NCBI GenBank assembly: GCA_000802095.1
Contig: JUEB01000001.1
Span: 186,001 to 250,000 of the forward strand
Direction of reading: 5' to 3'
DNA: 64,000 bases
From: Peptococcaceae bacterium BICA1-7
GTDB lineage: Bacteria; Bacillota; Desulfotomaculia; Desulfotomaculales; Desulfocucumaceae
Positions 9,001-18,258 of the stretch are shown here, piece by piece. A model generated the notes under the pieces. That model saw only the letters and a list, made by a program, of their open reading frames with translations. It had not been told where the DNA came from and ran no database searches. A program made the translations under genes and the position numbers. How positions within the stretch are numbered: the first letter of the stretch is position 1; each line of letters opens with the position of its first letter.

Positions 9001-12000
9001 CTGGGGTCCGTTTTTGTCAGCACCCGGCCCAGTATATCGTAGGTAAAGGTGGTGGTATTGCCCAGGGGGTCGGTGACCGAGATTTTGTTGCCGTATTCAT
9101 CGTATGTGTAGGTGGTGGTGTTTCCGTTGGGATTTGTATTGCTGACCGGGCGGCCGAATTCATTATAGGTTGTGCTGGTGGTGACGCCAAGGCCGTATAC
9201 GTCACCGGTTACAGTCAGGGGGTTATCCCGGTCGTCAAAGGTAAAGCCGGTTACCATGCCCAGCGAGTCGGTTACCTGTACCAGGTTATCCCTTTCATCA
9301 TAGCTAAATCCGGTAGTGTTTTGCAGGGGATCGGTCTGTGTACGCAGGTTACCCCTGCTATCGTAGGTATAACTTGTGGTTTTTCCGTTTTTATCGGTTT
9401 TGGCCTCGACAAAACCATTGTCTCCATATGTTATTGTTTCATTGATATTGCCGGGGTAAATAATCTGTGTGGTCCGGTATCTTTCATCAAAAACATTTAT
9501 TATCTCATTGCCAATAGGGTCAGTCAGGGTGGTCCGGCGGTTTACCGTGTCATAGTCAAACGCGCTTATGTTGCCGTTGCCGTCGGACTGGCTTATTACA
9601 CGGCCCTGGCCGTCGTACTCATTGTGCAGGAAGGTGTTGCCGTTAGGCTCAATTATATCGGTAAGTCCGTACTGATTGTACGTATATTGAGTAATCCCTC
9701 CCCGGACATCCTGCACCGTGGCCAGGTTTCCGTCGGTATCGTAGGTATAATCAACCGTACGGCCGGCCGGGTCGGTAATGCATGAGATACGCCCTGTGGA
9801 GTCGTAGGCAAAGGCGAGGCTGCGCCCTGCTGGGTCGGCTGCCGATGAAAGGAGGCCGTTTGTATAGAATAGGGTAATGGCACTGCTGTTTTTGTCGGTG
9901 ATGCTGACCAGCTGGCCGGCGCTGTTGAATATATGTCTGGATTTATCCTTAAAGGTAAGAATATATGTGTTATCCGGCCCCACAGTGAGGATCTCGTCAT
10001 ATCCCGGGGGAGTGACATAGCCTGCGCCGCTGTTTTCAAAGCACAGCACATGCCCGTCAGCGTAGGATACGGCAATAGAACTGTCCTCGTTAAAGGTCAG
10101 CTTGGTATTGTAGTTGTGGGCCCATCCTTTACCCAGGGGGCCGGTATTCTTGTCCAGGGAGTTGTAAAAACGGGTAAATTCCAGGGGTTGCCCCCGGGTG
10201 GGGATTTTTACATCAGTTTCTTCCTGAATAAAGTTACCGGTGCTCAAGTTTACTGGCTCTCCAGCCTTTGCGCAGTATCTGGCCACTCCATTGGCGGCCT
10301 TCAAGTATAAATCATTACCGGCGGCTGGCTTCTCCAATAACCAGGGAATAACATCCACCAGGGTGGTACTGCTGATGCTGTCGCCCGTACCGATGGGCTT
10401 GGGGCCTGAGGAGCTGCCCCACCAGTTGTTTTCGGCAACAGCTACCGGCGGCTGATTGTATGGCCAGTTCTCCAGCCCATAATTTGTGTTGTTTTCAAAG
10501 CTGTTATAGCTTATATTGCAGCCATTTGTGTCTCCCGACACCATCATGACCCGAAGCCCTGTTTTGTTGTGGTGAAAATCGTTACCTGTGACAACAGCAG
10601 ATGAGCTTCTGAATATTTCCAACCCAATATTGTTATTATAAAATTCATTATTGATAACTTCAGGGGATGCTCCGCCTGCTTCCACTCCGTAGCCGTTATG
10701 ATGAATCTTACTGTTTTTAATGATAACATTACTTGAACCGCTTATATCTATCCCCCAGCTGGTGAGGCTGATGTCACAGTTGTCAACAGAAAGTTCAGAA
10801 GCCTGTCCACTTATATATATACCCGTATTGGCATAAAGAATGGTTACACCGCTGAAGTTTGCTTTTCCATAATTGGTAATTATTATTTGGCTCCAATCCC
10901 ACGATTGGGGAGTGGTAGCAGTTCCGTCGTTATTGGTGTCTCCGGCGAAGGAATCATCTTTCACCGAAGTGAAAACAATGGGATTATCGGGGCTTCCTCC
11001 GGCGTTAAGGGTGCCCCAAATACTCATTGCTACATCATCATTGACTTTAAATATCGCGCCAGGAGAAATATCAACGGTGGCGCCTGACTTTACATCAAAT
11101 TTGGTGAGAACATAGGGCAGGTCGAAAACAGGAACGGTGCAGGAATTTAAAGAAACGTAAAGATTTATACCCGATTTCTTACAATTAAAAGTATTATCGT
11201 CAAAAGTTACTGAAGGTATCTTATCTCCCCTGAAGCCCAGGGGGTACATGCAGTCGGCTATGGTATTCCCATGTACACCGGCGCTAACAGTCCCTCCGTC
11301 ACTTCCCAGCATAACAGCCTCAAAGTAAAACTGTGAGATAATGTTATTCTCAATTGTCACTGTGCCATTATCCACAACGACACCAACATTGTTGCCCGCG
11401 CCGCCAGTCAGGCTATTTGCCGTTACGGCGGGGGAGCCGCTGGCCACATAGATACCGGCGTTGCTGCTGTTGGTAATGGTGTTGCCGTTCACTGCCGGTG
11501 ATCCATTAAATATGTAAATGCCGTTTTTGATACCTGTGACAATATTTCCATCTATTACAGGAGAGCCAGTGTTTACATATATTCCACTAGTAGCGCAACT
11601 GCTAATTTGACTGCCGGTTATACTGCCGGAACCTTTTATTTCAATCCCATTGCTTTTACTCTGCTCCAGAATACAGTCTTCAATATTTACAGTGCCACCG
11701 GTACCGTAAATCATTGAATAGCTGTTACCACCATAGCGAACCAGGCAGTGTTTTGCATTAACAGTGCCGCCCGAGCACGACTCCAGGCAGCACCAGTCTC
11801 CTCCGGCGGGAACCGTGGCCGCTCCGTCACCATTGCTGTCCCCCGCGTAAGTATCGTCTTTGTATGAGGTAAATACTATAGCGTTATCGGCTTGTCCCAC
11901 AGCGTTAAGAGTGCCGTATACCGTTATTCTACTGTAATATGGCATTTTAAATATGGCTCCAGGGGAAATATCGACGGTGGCTCCTGATTTTATGGTCAGG

Positions 12001-13061
12001 ATGTAGACAGAATATGGAAGTGTATAAGCGGGAATAGTGCCGTTAAAGGCCAGAGATACATTCATGTTTATGCAGTTTATGCTACAACCGCTGATATTGT
12101 TGTTGTCAATGCTTACTGAAGGTATTTTGTCACCGGAAAAGCCCAGCGGATACTTGCATTGGCCGATTGTATTCCCACTGATGCTGCCGCTAACCGTCCC
12201 TCCGATGCTGCCCAATAGAATCGCTTCGTTTTGAGAAAAACTTAAAATGTTGTTGTTTTCAACTGTCACCGTACCATTAGCCGCAACAATTGCCCTATTG
12301 TTACCAGACCCTCCATTCAGGCTATTTCCCGTTATAGCAGGGGAGCCGCCGGCTACATGAATACCTGTGATAATACTGTTGTTTATAGTATTGCCGTTTA
12401 TTTGCGGCATACCATTGACAATATAAATGCCATAATTGCCACCGGTAACAGTATTACCTGATATTACGGGAGAACCGGTATTTACAAATATTCCTGTTGT
12501 AGCAAAGTCGCTCAGCTGGCTATTGGTTATAGATCCAGCGCCATTGATTTCCATCTCCCTGCTATAGCTATGCTCCAATGTGCAATGGTCGATATTTAAT
12601 GTCCCGCCGGAACTATATAGCATGGAGTAGTTATAGCCGCCATAGAGTACCCTGCAGTATTCCATGTTGACGGAGCCCCCCGCATATGACTCAAGACAGT
12701 ACCAGTTTCCCCTGGCGGGAACCGTGGCCGTGCCGTCACCGTTGGTGTCCCCGCCATAAGCATCATCCTTGTATGAGGTAAAAACTATATTGGCCTGTTC
12801 TGACCCCGGGGCCGTGAGTGTCCCTTTTACAACCATTCTTGAGTATTGTGTGAATTTAATCACCGTACCCGGCTCGATACTAAGGCTTACACCCGGCATT
12901 ACCGTAGTGGTTGACTGCACCACATAAATATTGTAGTTACTCCATACCGTATTAGCGGTAATTGAGGCAGGAGCGGTTATTGTATCTGCGTATGCAGACG
13001 CAGCATTGAGCAAGAGAACCAATACAGAGATAAAAAAGCCAATCAACCTGCTTATTTTCAT
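6042..13061 (-). CDS. Giant secreted RHS/YD-repeat protein with beta-helix head and toxin-like tail
   Basis: This 2339-residue protein starts with a signal peptide (ISRLIGFFISVLVLLLNAASAYA). Residues ~30-930 are right-handed beta-helix repeats of the NosD type, including three related blocks with SGATVDISPGAIFK or similar. A DUF6531-like entry domain (GEPVNLSTGNF, ~935) follows, then dozens of YD repeats and the RHS core (~1990-2120) ending RARYYDPVTGRF and NPLGYVDPTGH. In the family the YD shell encloses a C-terminal toxin released by the core. The last ~85 residues here (FESHFAKHAGEFG ... RTYFKP) look like a small nuclease-type toxin, family unassigned. AGGGGG precedes the ATG. The tail is more AT-rich than the core. 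Confidence 0.9.
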   Translation of the reverse strand: MKISRLIGFFISVLVLLLNAASAYADTITAPASITANTVWSNYNIYVVQSTTTVMPGVSLSIEPGTVIKFTQYSRMVVKGTLTAPGSEQANIVFTSYKDDAYGGDTNGDGTATVPARGNWYCLESYAGGSVNMEYCRVLYGGYNYSMLYSSGGTLNIDHCTLEHSYSREMEINGAGSITNSQLSDFATTGIFVNTGSPVISGNTVTGGNYGIYIVNGMPQINGNTINNSIITGIHVAGGSPAITGNSLNGGSGNNRAIVAANGTVTVENNNILSFSQNEAILLGSIGGTVSGSISGNTIGQCKYPLGFSGDKIPSVSIDNNNISGCSINCINMNVSLAFNGTIPAYTLPYSVYILTIKSGATVDISPGAIFKMPYYSRITVYGTLNAVGQADNAIVFTSYKDDTYAGDSNGDGAATVPAGGDWCCLESCSGGTVNAKHCLVRYGGNSYSMIYGTGGTVNIEDCILEQSKSNGIEIKGSGSITGSQISSCATSGIYVNTGSPVIDGNIVTGIKNGIYIFNGSPAVNGNTITNSSNAGIYVASGSPAVTANSLTGGAGNNVGVVVDNGTVTIENNIISQFYFEAVMLGSDGGTVSAGVHGNTIADCMYPLGFRGDKIPSVTFDDNTFNCKKSGINLYVSLNSCTVPVFDLPYVLTKFDVKSGATVDISPGAIFKVNDDVAMSIWGTLNAGGSPDNPIVFTSVKDDSFAGDTNNDGTATTPQSWDWSQIIITNYGKANFSGVTILYANTGIYISGQASELSVDNCDISLTSWGIDISGSSNVIIKNSKIHHNGYGVEAGGASPEVINNEFYNNNIGLEIFRSSSAVVTGNDFHHNKTGLRVMMVSGDTNGCNISYNSFENNTNYGLENWPYNQPPVAVAENNWWGSSSGPKPIGTGDSISSTTLVDVIPWLLEKPAAGNDLYLKAANGVARYCAKAGEPVNLSTGNFIQEETDVKIPTRGQPLEFTRFYNSLDKNTGPLGKGWAHNYNTKLTFNEDSSIAVSYADGHVLCFENSGAGYVTPPGYDEILTVGPDNTYILTFKDKSRHIFNSAGQLVSITDKNSSAITLFYTNGLLSSAADPAGRSLAFAYDSTGRISCITDPAGRTVDYTYDTDGNLATVQDVRGGITQYTYNQYGLTDIIEPNGNTFLHNEYDGQGRVISQSDGNGNISAFDYDTVNRRTTLTDPIGNEIINVFDERYRTTQIIYPGNINETITYGDNGFVEAKTDKNGKTTSYTYDSRGNLRTQTDPLQNTTGFSYDERDNLVQVTDSLGMVTGFTFDDRDNPLTVTGDVYGLGVTTSTTYNEFGRPVSNTNPNGNTTTYTYDEYGNKISVTDPLGNTTTFTYDILGRVLTKTDPRGNTTTYTYDESGNPLTVTDPLGNVTSMAYDANDNLTSVTDPDGNTTSYEYNANNKLIKVTDPLGNVTTYDYDTNGNLKLRTDPNGQVITYGYDFLDRLTSVTDPAGAVETLTLDGNGNLTAKTDRRGSITNYEYDAVNRLTKITDPEGGNVTTQYDTLGNVTALTDQRGNTATYDYDSLSRLLTVTDPLGHMTSYTYDSAGNKTSATNAKGATWNYSYDALGRLLTVTDPLGHTSSAGYDSVGNAVYGANANGVSTYFDYDPLNRLEKVTDALGNITRYTYDKRGNLLTVTNAAGYATTYTYDDLNRLLEETNPLGQARSLAYDPAGNIITGTKPDGNEIKYDYNVNHRLEGITYPDNTGVTYAYDAGGNRISMTDPHGVTSYNRDSLGRITSVERNGNIIGYQYDPAGNITGITYPDGMVINYGYNELNQPVSVTGAVYGAAITYDELGNRAEEILPNGVTVSYQYDDAGRLISLMHTREGESLAGAEYTYDSIGNRTAATDEKGQTTSYTYDALSQLTSVRYPGNHTVDYTYDQVGNRTGAGGISYSYDADNRLTMAGGVPYNYDPNGNLISVGDAVYCQYDYEDRLVQYNGLSGSFGYTYDGDGNRTGMSVSGSVYGATEYIYDINAGLPLLMVEKDNSGNENNYIYAGRLFSSSGPQGQLFYHQDGLGSISVISDVYGNPLNRYTYDAFGNIQSVNESVDNIFGFTGEPRDPSGLIFLRARYYDPVTGRFISRDTYEGDITNPLSLNLYTYVSNNPLGYVDPTGHAAGNIYWTYTYNKDLTYEELWPVYNDIYREIDNSIANYDGSILTENSLDTIEKLKRFYDQLSVINELIIIKGPCSKYTKDDKVRADQTLHNLVLQEQIQMGNDGAACIDGGGAFAGAFSGVFKGAGKAGFRTTELFESHFAKHAGEFGNITKEQYLKGAQNLINSKPGGDILSKVRPNGDTIFYNKATNEFAVKANDGAIRTYFKPTDGLEYFNRQ

Positions 13062-13332
13062 TTTTCCGCAACCCCCTGAATTAATACTTAGCTTGTATTT
13101 ATTGGTAAAAAACCTATACTAATATTAAACAGTCAATACACTATATGGTATGAGTTTAGGGTTGCAATAACATGGGCCTCAAGTCCTATTTGTAAATAGA
13201 TTCCCTTCTTTAGTCAGCAGATTTAACGCGGAGAAATGATTCTAGGCATTCGTATCTCCCTTACCAACATCCAGGTAAACTGCCGCCACTGCCGGCGTAG
13301 AGCAGATAAAAGAAAAAAAGAGCAGCCTGCTC

Positions 13333-13580
13333 ATGGGCGCCCCCTCTTTCTGCGGCTGGCGAATAACATCATACTTTGACTCTTTAATGGTGGTCTCCAG
13401 GTCAAATATCTCTTTAGCCCTACAGCTTTCAAGTATCCCCTCGGCATAATAAAGACTTTTGCCGGCATGAAGGGCATACTTAAACTTGTCTTCCGGGAAC
13501 AGTTCCAGACAGGGCGTAAGAAATCCACCCCCATGACGGTGGCGGCCAGGCCGACGGATTTAAGAAGGGCACTGACCCGT
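13333..13580 (-). pseudogene. Degenerate 3' end of a replication-initiator-like gene
   Basis: On the minus strand the DNA matches the last ~80 codons of the gene at 19717-20742, covering the counterparts of LLKSAGLAATDIEVDF, SLYYTEGILESW and IKESKYDIIHQPQKEG. A frame change splits the match between frames, and substitutions are frequent. No 5' part is present. It sits next to a recA remnant. Confidence 0.75.
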
Positions 13581-13635
13581 TTGCTGTCCACAACCTCCCT
13601 GTCCTGTCCCAATCTTATTAAGGTCACGATTTTTC

Positions 13636-13716
13636 CAGTTTGCCGCACTGGTCACCCAGGTCCCTAAGCCCGAATACCCTCGCCATAATAGAGCTTACCT
13701 CTACTGTCTTAAAGGG
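13636..13716 (-). pseudogene. recA: Short recA remnant
   Basis: About 80 bp resemble the recA segment encoding VELYYGEG through [11 protein letters not shown] in the intact copy, with a small internal deletion. It lies on the same strand as the intact recA and immediately beside the initiator remnant. It has no coding value and is the third recA-derived sequence in 11 kb. Confidence 0.65.
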
Positions 13717-13743
13717 GGTTCACCTTATCTTCGGGGCTGAAAC

Positions 13744-13911
13744 GCAAATTTGGATATACTACCCTATGGTGATTACAATGATCTCCTTCCCAATAAAACC
13801 AATGCTGCTAAAATTATTCTACCTCCTGGTGTCAGAGGGAGAATTAAGTTTACCACGTGGACACCCCACGGTAATATGAGGGATTGCAGTTGGGTCAGGT
13901 TTGAAATTTGA
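13744..13911 (+). other. Orphan 55-codon open tail
   Basis: A plus-strand frame without a start codon reads LDILPYGDYNDLLPNK, then AAKIILPPGVRGRIKF, and ends CSWVRFEI before TGA at 13909. Composition and lack of stops suggest the C-terminal end of a real but unrecognised protein stranded between recA remnants. I do not recognise the family. The rest of 13720-14038 shows no gene. Confidence 0.3.
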
Positions 13912-14038
13912 GTAAGAGGGAGACATGGAACCACCTTCCGCCGCGGCAAGGAAGGCGCTTAAGCTATCACTTGGCAGGCAGACTTCCACCGGTCCGGCTA
14001 CAGGGGTTATCTCCGGGTTACCATCATTTATATCTTAC

Positions 14039-15082
14039 TTAACTCTGCTCTACTTCACTGGGCACAACTTTCGAAGGCCAAACAACCTCCCTCACCCGCC
14101 CCTCGATCTCCCCGGCCAGTTCCGGATGGCCCTTCAGAAACTGCCGAACATTCTCCCGGCCCTGGCCCAGCCTGGTTTCTCCGTATGAGTACCAGGCCCC
14201 GGACTTCTCCAATATGCCGCACTGGTCCCCCAGGTCCATAAGGCAAACTTCCCTGGAAATCCCCTCGCCATAATAAAGCTCTACCTCGGTCGTTTTAAAA
14301 GGCGGGGCCACCTTGTTTTTGGTTACCTTTATCTTCACCCGGGTCCCGATAATGTCCGTTCCGTTGTTTTTTATGTCCTGGTGCCTGGTGACCGAAAGCC
14401 TTACCGAGCTGTAAAATTTAAGGGCCCGGCCGCCAGGCGTTACTTCCGGGTTTCCGTACACCACCCCGACCTTTTCCCTGATCTGATTGATAAATATGAC
14501 CAGAGTCCTGGACTTGCTGGCCACCGCAGTCAGCTTTCTCATGGCCTGGGACATAAGCCGGGCCTGGAGGCCGACGTGGGCGTCGCCCATCTCCCCGTCA
14601 ATCTCTGCCCGGGGCACCAGGGCGGCCACGCTGTCCACAACCACCACGCCGACAGCCCCGCTGCCGATAAGGGTATCGGCTATCTCAAGGGCCTGTTCTC
14701 CGGAGTCTGGCTGGGAGACAAGCAAGTCGTCAATGTTTACCCCCAGCCTTCTGGCATAAAGCGGGTCCAGGGCGTGCTCGGCGTCTATGAAGGCGGCGAT
14801 GCCGCCGGCGTTCTGCACCGAGGCGATAACGTGCAGGGCCACGGTGGTTTTCCCGGACGATTCGGGGCCGTATACCTCAACGATCCGGCCACAGGGCATG
14901 CCCCCCACCCCCAGGGCCACATCCAGGAGCAGTATCCCGGTGGAAACAGCCTCAACGTTAGCCGCAGCCCCCTTCTCCCCCAGGCGCATAAGCGCCCCTT
15001 TGCCGAACTTCTTTTCGATTTCGGACAGGGTCCGGCTTAGCGCACCCTCTTTATCAAAGCTTTCTTCTTTTGCCCTGGCCAT
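14039..15082 (-). CDS. recA: RecA recombinase, intact
   Basis: This 347-residue RecA is full length. It has Walker A GPESSGKT (72-79), the conserved [11 protein letters not shown], Walker B-type [10 protein letters not shown] and the L2 loop region [20 protein letters not shown]. RecA forms filaments on single-stranded DNA for strand exchange and triggers LexA self-cleavage. ATG at 15082 is chosen because GGGGGTG lies just upstream; an upstream TTG at 15097 would overlap it. A consensus promoter with a LexA box precedes the gene. Two recA-derived pseudogenes nearby indicate that the locus has been duplicated. Whether it is the host's only recA cannot be judged here. Confidence 0.95.
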   Translation of the reverse strand: MARAKEESFDKEGALSRTLSEIEKKFGKGALMRLGEKGAAANVEAVSTGILLLDVALGVGGMPCGRIVEVYGPESSGKTTVALHVIASVQNAGGIAAFIDAEHALDPLYARRLGVNIDDLLVSQPDSGEQALEIADTLIGSGAVGVVVVDSVAALVPRAEIDGEMGDAHVGLQARLMSQAMRKLTAVASKSRTLVIFINQIREKVGVVYGNPEVTPGGRALKFYSSVRLSVTRHQDIKNNGTDIIGTRVKIKVTKNKVAPPFKTTEVELYYGEGISREVCLMDLGDQCGILEKSGAWYSYGETRLGQGRENVRQFLKGHPELAGEIEGRVREVVWPSKVVPSEVEQS

Positions 15083-15105
15083 AATAACACCCCCCAATAT
15101 AAATA

Positions 15106-15117
15106 GAACATGTGTTC
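15106..15117 (-). promoter_or_regulatory. LexA (SOS) box
   Basis: GAACATGTGTTC matches the Gram-positive LexA/DinR operator core GAAC-N4-GTTC exactly. It lies immediately downstream of the -10 of the recA promoter, so bound LexA would block recA transcription until DNA damage. Confidence 0.88.
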
Positions 15118-15120
15118 TGT

Positions 15121-15149
15121 ATTATATCAGCAATGTCCGTCTGGTTCAA
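15121..15149 (-). promoter_or_regulatory. recA promoter
   Basis: On the minus strand TTGAAC (15144-15149) and a perfect TATAAT (15121-15126) are spaced by 17 bp. The LexA box begins a few bases downstream. The divergent WD40 gene starts about 130 bp away on the other strand. Confidence 0.8.
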
Positions 15150-15280
15150 TGGTGGGTAGGTTCTCTTTATCATGGTATTTTTTAGCTGTACTGGCATAAA
15201 TAAGAGGAATATTTCTTCAATTGGCGAAAAGACAGATTACAATTACTGGTTATATTGGGTTTCCAGAGGAGGTTCTTAAT

Positions 15281-18094
15281 TTGCGGAAAAAATTAATAAA
15301 TTATATATTAACATTCGTTCTTGCGGCCATTTTCATTATGCCCTTCCCCGCTAACGGCGCTGGGGAAAAGATCACCCCGGACAACTCCGGACGGATAAGC
15401 ATGCTGGCCCGCCTGGGCCAGGGCATCATACGCCAGGCAGCATACTCCCCCGACGGCAGGCTGCTGGCCGTGGCTGCTTCTACTGGCATTGCCCTTTACG
15501 ACCCGGTGACCTCTGACGCAACCGGTTTTATTAATACACCCTCGTGGGTGGAGTCTATCTCCTTTAGCCCGGACGGGTCTACCATAGCCGCCGGTCTGAG
15601 GGACGGCGCCGTATGCCTGTATAACATCTCTGACGGCAGCAGACTATTGGCCATGAAGGGCCCTTCCGGCAGAGTATACGGAGTTTCCTTCAGCCCCGAC
15701 GGAGCCATCCTGGCCTCCGGGTCGGAGGACGGGACAGTGCGACTGTGGGATTCCTCTGACGGGAAGCCGTTACGAACACTTGAAACGCTATACAGCACTC
15801 CGGTTAACAGTATTGCCTTCAGCCCGGACGGAACTTCGCTGGCCTCGGCTTCCAGCCAAACAGTACAACTGTGGCGTGTTTCCGATGGCCTGCAAATAAG
15901 GGAGATGGCCTGCGGGTCCAGCAGCAGCCCGGTGTTAAGCGTGGCCTTCAGCCCTGACGGGTCCACCCTGGCCTGTGGAGGCCATCTGGAGGGCAGCCTA
16001 TACCTATTTAGTGTCCGGGACGGGGCAATCCTACATACTCTTAAGTATCCCGGTGAAATTACAGATAATCTGGCTTTCAGCCCGGACGGCTCCACCCTGG
16101 CCACCGGATCTTATGACAAATCAGTACAGATTTGGAGATTATCGGACGGCAGCCTTCTTTCCTCCCTGGAAGGACACACCGGCCCTGTAAAAAGCGTAGC
16201 CTTCTCCCCGGACGGCTCCACCCTGGCCTCGGCCTCTGAAGACGGGACCGTGCGCCTGTGGCCTGTCGCCGAGAGCACACCCCCGCTAATGCTGAAAGGT
16301 AATGGGGAACAAATAATGAGCGCCTCCTTCAGCCCGAACAAATCCACCCTGGCAGCCGGCACCGCAGGAAATACCGTTTTTCTTTGGAATACCTCTGACG
16401 GAGTTTTGCGGTACACTCTTTCGGGCCACACCGGCGTAGTGGGTTGCACAGCCTTCAGCCCGGACGGCTCCACACTGGCCTCCGGGTCACAGGACAATAC
16501 CATTCGCTTATGGGGGGCAGCCGACGGCAAATTACTGCGGGTGCTTTCAGGCCACTCCCAGCCATTATCGTGTATTGCCTTCAGCTCTGACGGATCTCTA
16601 TTGGTCTCGGGGGCAAATGACAACACCGTGCGACTGTGGCGGGCTGCCGATGGCAAATTCCTGCGCCAGTTGGAGGGGCACACCGAGCCTGTATCATGTG
16701 TGGCCTTCAGCCTGGACGGCTCCATACTGGCCTCCGGGTCACAGGACAACACAGTGCGCCTCTGGAATACTTTTGACGGCAGTCTGGTCAGTGTCCTGGA
16801 GGGCCACCAGGGCCCTGTACAAAGTGTTGCTTTCAGCCCTGACGGAATAATCATGGCATCAGCCGCAAGCGATGGGACTGTCCTACTGCGGCTTGTGTCC
16901 GACGGAACACTCCTGCATAAACTGACTCACTCTGGCGCGGTTAAAAATTTGTCCTTCATTCCAGACGGGTCCACCCTGGCCACCGACACTTACGACGGCA
17001 CGGTAAGACTCTGGAAGGTTTCCGACGGCAGCCTCCTGCAAAAGTACGGTCATTCCACACCAACACCGGTATCGGGCATCACCTTCAACCCTGACAGCAG
17101 CGTCAACCTGGCATCGTCTTTGGGCCCCGCTGCGGGAACGTTGCAACTGCGAAAGGTATCAGACAACTGCCGTGTAATTAGGGTTGGGGGCCACTCCGGT
17201 GCCGTCTCTGCAGCTTCCTTCAGCCCGGACGGGTTCACTTTGGCAACCGGCTCCTGGGACAGCACCTTGCTCCTCTGGCGCATCCCTGACGGCGTTCTTC
17301 TAAAAACCCTGGAAGGATATACTTATGGAATATCAAACGTCGCCTTCAGCCCCGACGGATCGACCCTGGCCTCCGGAAGCGGCGTACCCTCGGCGGCCGG
17401 AGTTGGTATACTGAACGTGTGGAGTGTGCCGGATGGCCAATTGCATTATTCAATAAGTGACCGTGGAGCGGATAATGTCTCCTTCAGCCCGGATGGGTCT
17501 ATCCTGGCCTCCAGCAGCTCAAAAAGTGAAGCCGTTACCTTGTGGCGGACCTCTGACGGCTCACCACTGCACAGGCTGGAATGCGGTTACGGCCCGAAAA
17601 TTATTACTTTCTCACCGGATGGCTCCACCCTGGCCGCAGCCACCCCTGACAATACAATACATTTTTGGCGGTTATCTGACGGCAGCCCAATGCAAACAAT
17701 AGCCACTCCCGGTATGCCGCTACTTGATTTTGCACTGCTCCGGAACGGGTCTGTCCTGTCTGTCTGTGTCGAAGATATAAGCACGGATATCAGGTACTTT
17801 ACAATCAGCCATGCCAGTGAAATATTAAGCCGGCTTGAAGGCTGCCCTGATAATTTATATTGCATGGGATTTAGCCCGGATGGAGCCCTTCTGTCCACCG
17901 GGCACACAGACGGGAAAGTATTCCTCTGGCGGACCTCCGACGGAAAGCAGCTGCAAGTACTGGAAGGTCACCATGCAGTGGTGAGAAAAGTCTCTTTCAA
18001 CCAAGACGGAGCCACCCTGGCCTCCGCCTCCGATGACGGCACGGTGTGTCTTTGGGGTATATCCGATTTTCAGGATACTATAATTACACACTGA
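15281..18094 (+). CDS. Secreted 21-repeat WD40 protein
   Basis: TTG at 15281 is chosen because GAGGAGG ends 8 bp upstream and it directly begins a signal peptide (RKKLINYILTFVLAAIFIM ... NGAG). The mature part is built from about 21 consecutive WD40 repeats with the recurring phrase FSPDGSTLASGS and ending in RLW. Twenty-one repeats would fold as three seven-bladed propellers. WD40 propellers are protein-interaction scaffolds with no catalytic activity. No other domain or wall anchor is visible. It is divergent from recA and followed by a radical SAM gene 165 bp away; a functional link is not evident. Confidence 0.9.
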   Translation: MRKKLINYILTFVLAAIFIMPFPANGAGEKITPDNSGRISMLARLGQGIIRQAAYSPDGRLLAVAASTGIALYDPVTSDATGFINTPSWVESISFSPDGSTIAAGLRDGAVCLYNISDGSRLLAMKGPSGRVYGVSFSPDGAILASGSEDGTVRLWDSSDGKPLRTLETLYSTPVNSIAFSPDGTSLASASSQTVQLWRVSDGLQIREMACGSSSSPVLSVAFSPDGSTLACGGHLEGSLYLFSVRDGAILHTLKYPGEITDNLAFSPDGSTLATGSYDKSVQIWRLSDGSLLSSLEGHTGPVKSVAFSPDGSTLASASEDGTVRLWPVAESTPPLMLKGNGEQIMSASFSPNKSTLAAGTAGNTVFLWNTSDGVLRYTLSGHTGVVGCTAFSPDGSTLASGSQDNTIRLWGAADGKLLRVLSGHSQPLSCIAFSSDGSLLVSGANDNTVRLWRAADGKFLRQLEGHTEPVSCVAFSLDGSILASGSQDNTVRLWNTFDGSLVSVLEGHQGPVQSVAFSPDGIIMASAASDGTVLLRLVSDGTLLHKLTHSGAVKNLSFIPDGSTLATDTYDGTVRLWKVSDGSLLQKYGHSTPTPVSGITFNPDSSVNLASSLGPAAGTLQLRKVSDNCRVIRVGGHSGAVSAASFSPDGFTLATGSWDSTLLLWRIPDGVLLKTLEGYTYGISNVAFSPDGSTLASGSGVPSAAGVGILNVWSVPDGQLHYSISDRGADNVSFSPDGSILASSSSKSEAVTLWRTSDGSPLHRLECGYGPKIITFSPDGSTLAAATPDNTIHFWRLSDGSPMQTIATPGMPLLDFALLRNGSVLSVCVEDISTDIRYFTISHASEILSRLEGCPDNLYCMGFSPDGALLSTGHTDGKVFLWRTSDGKQLQVLEGHHAVVRKVSFNQDGATLASASDDGTVCLWGISDFQDTIITH

Positions 18095-18258
18095 AAAAGG
18101 CTAATGCTCAGGACCTTCAAGAGGGTTTCTCAAGGCTATGTGTAGCAGTTTGGGTTGTTTTTTGGTTAATTCTTTTTTCAATAACATATAGATAACATAT
18201 TGAAAAATGTCACACAGAGTTTAGAGTAATTGAATGATTGTGCCCCAAAGGAGAAGCA

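Noticed and set aside
8000-9800. CRISPR-like periodic repeats
   Set aside because: The periodicity comes from YD repeats in the RHS gene; units are imperfect and coding.
13160-13370. Short plus-strand frame with cysteine-rich stretch (NCRHCRRRADKRKK)
   Set aside because: It runs into the initiator remnant on the opposite strand and matches nothing I recognise.
16300-18050. Tandem-repeat-like minus-strand frames across the WD40 gene
   Set aside because: They are the antisense shadow of WD40 repeats.
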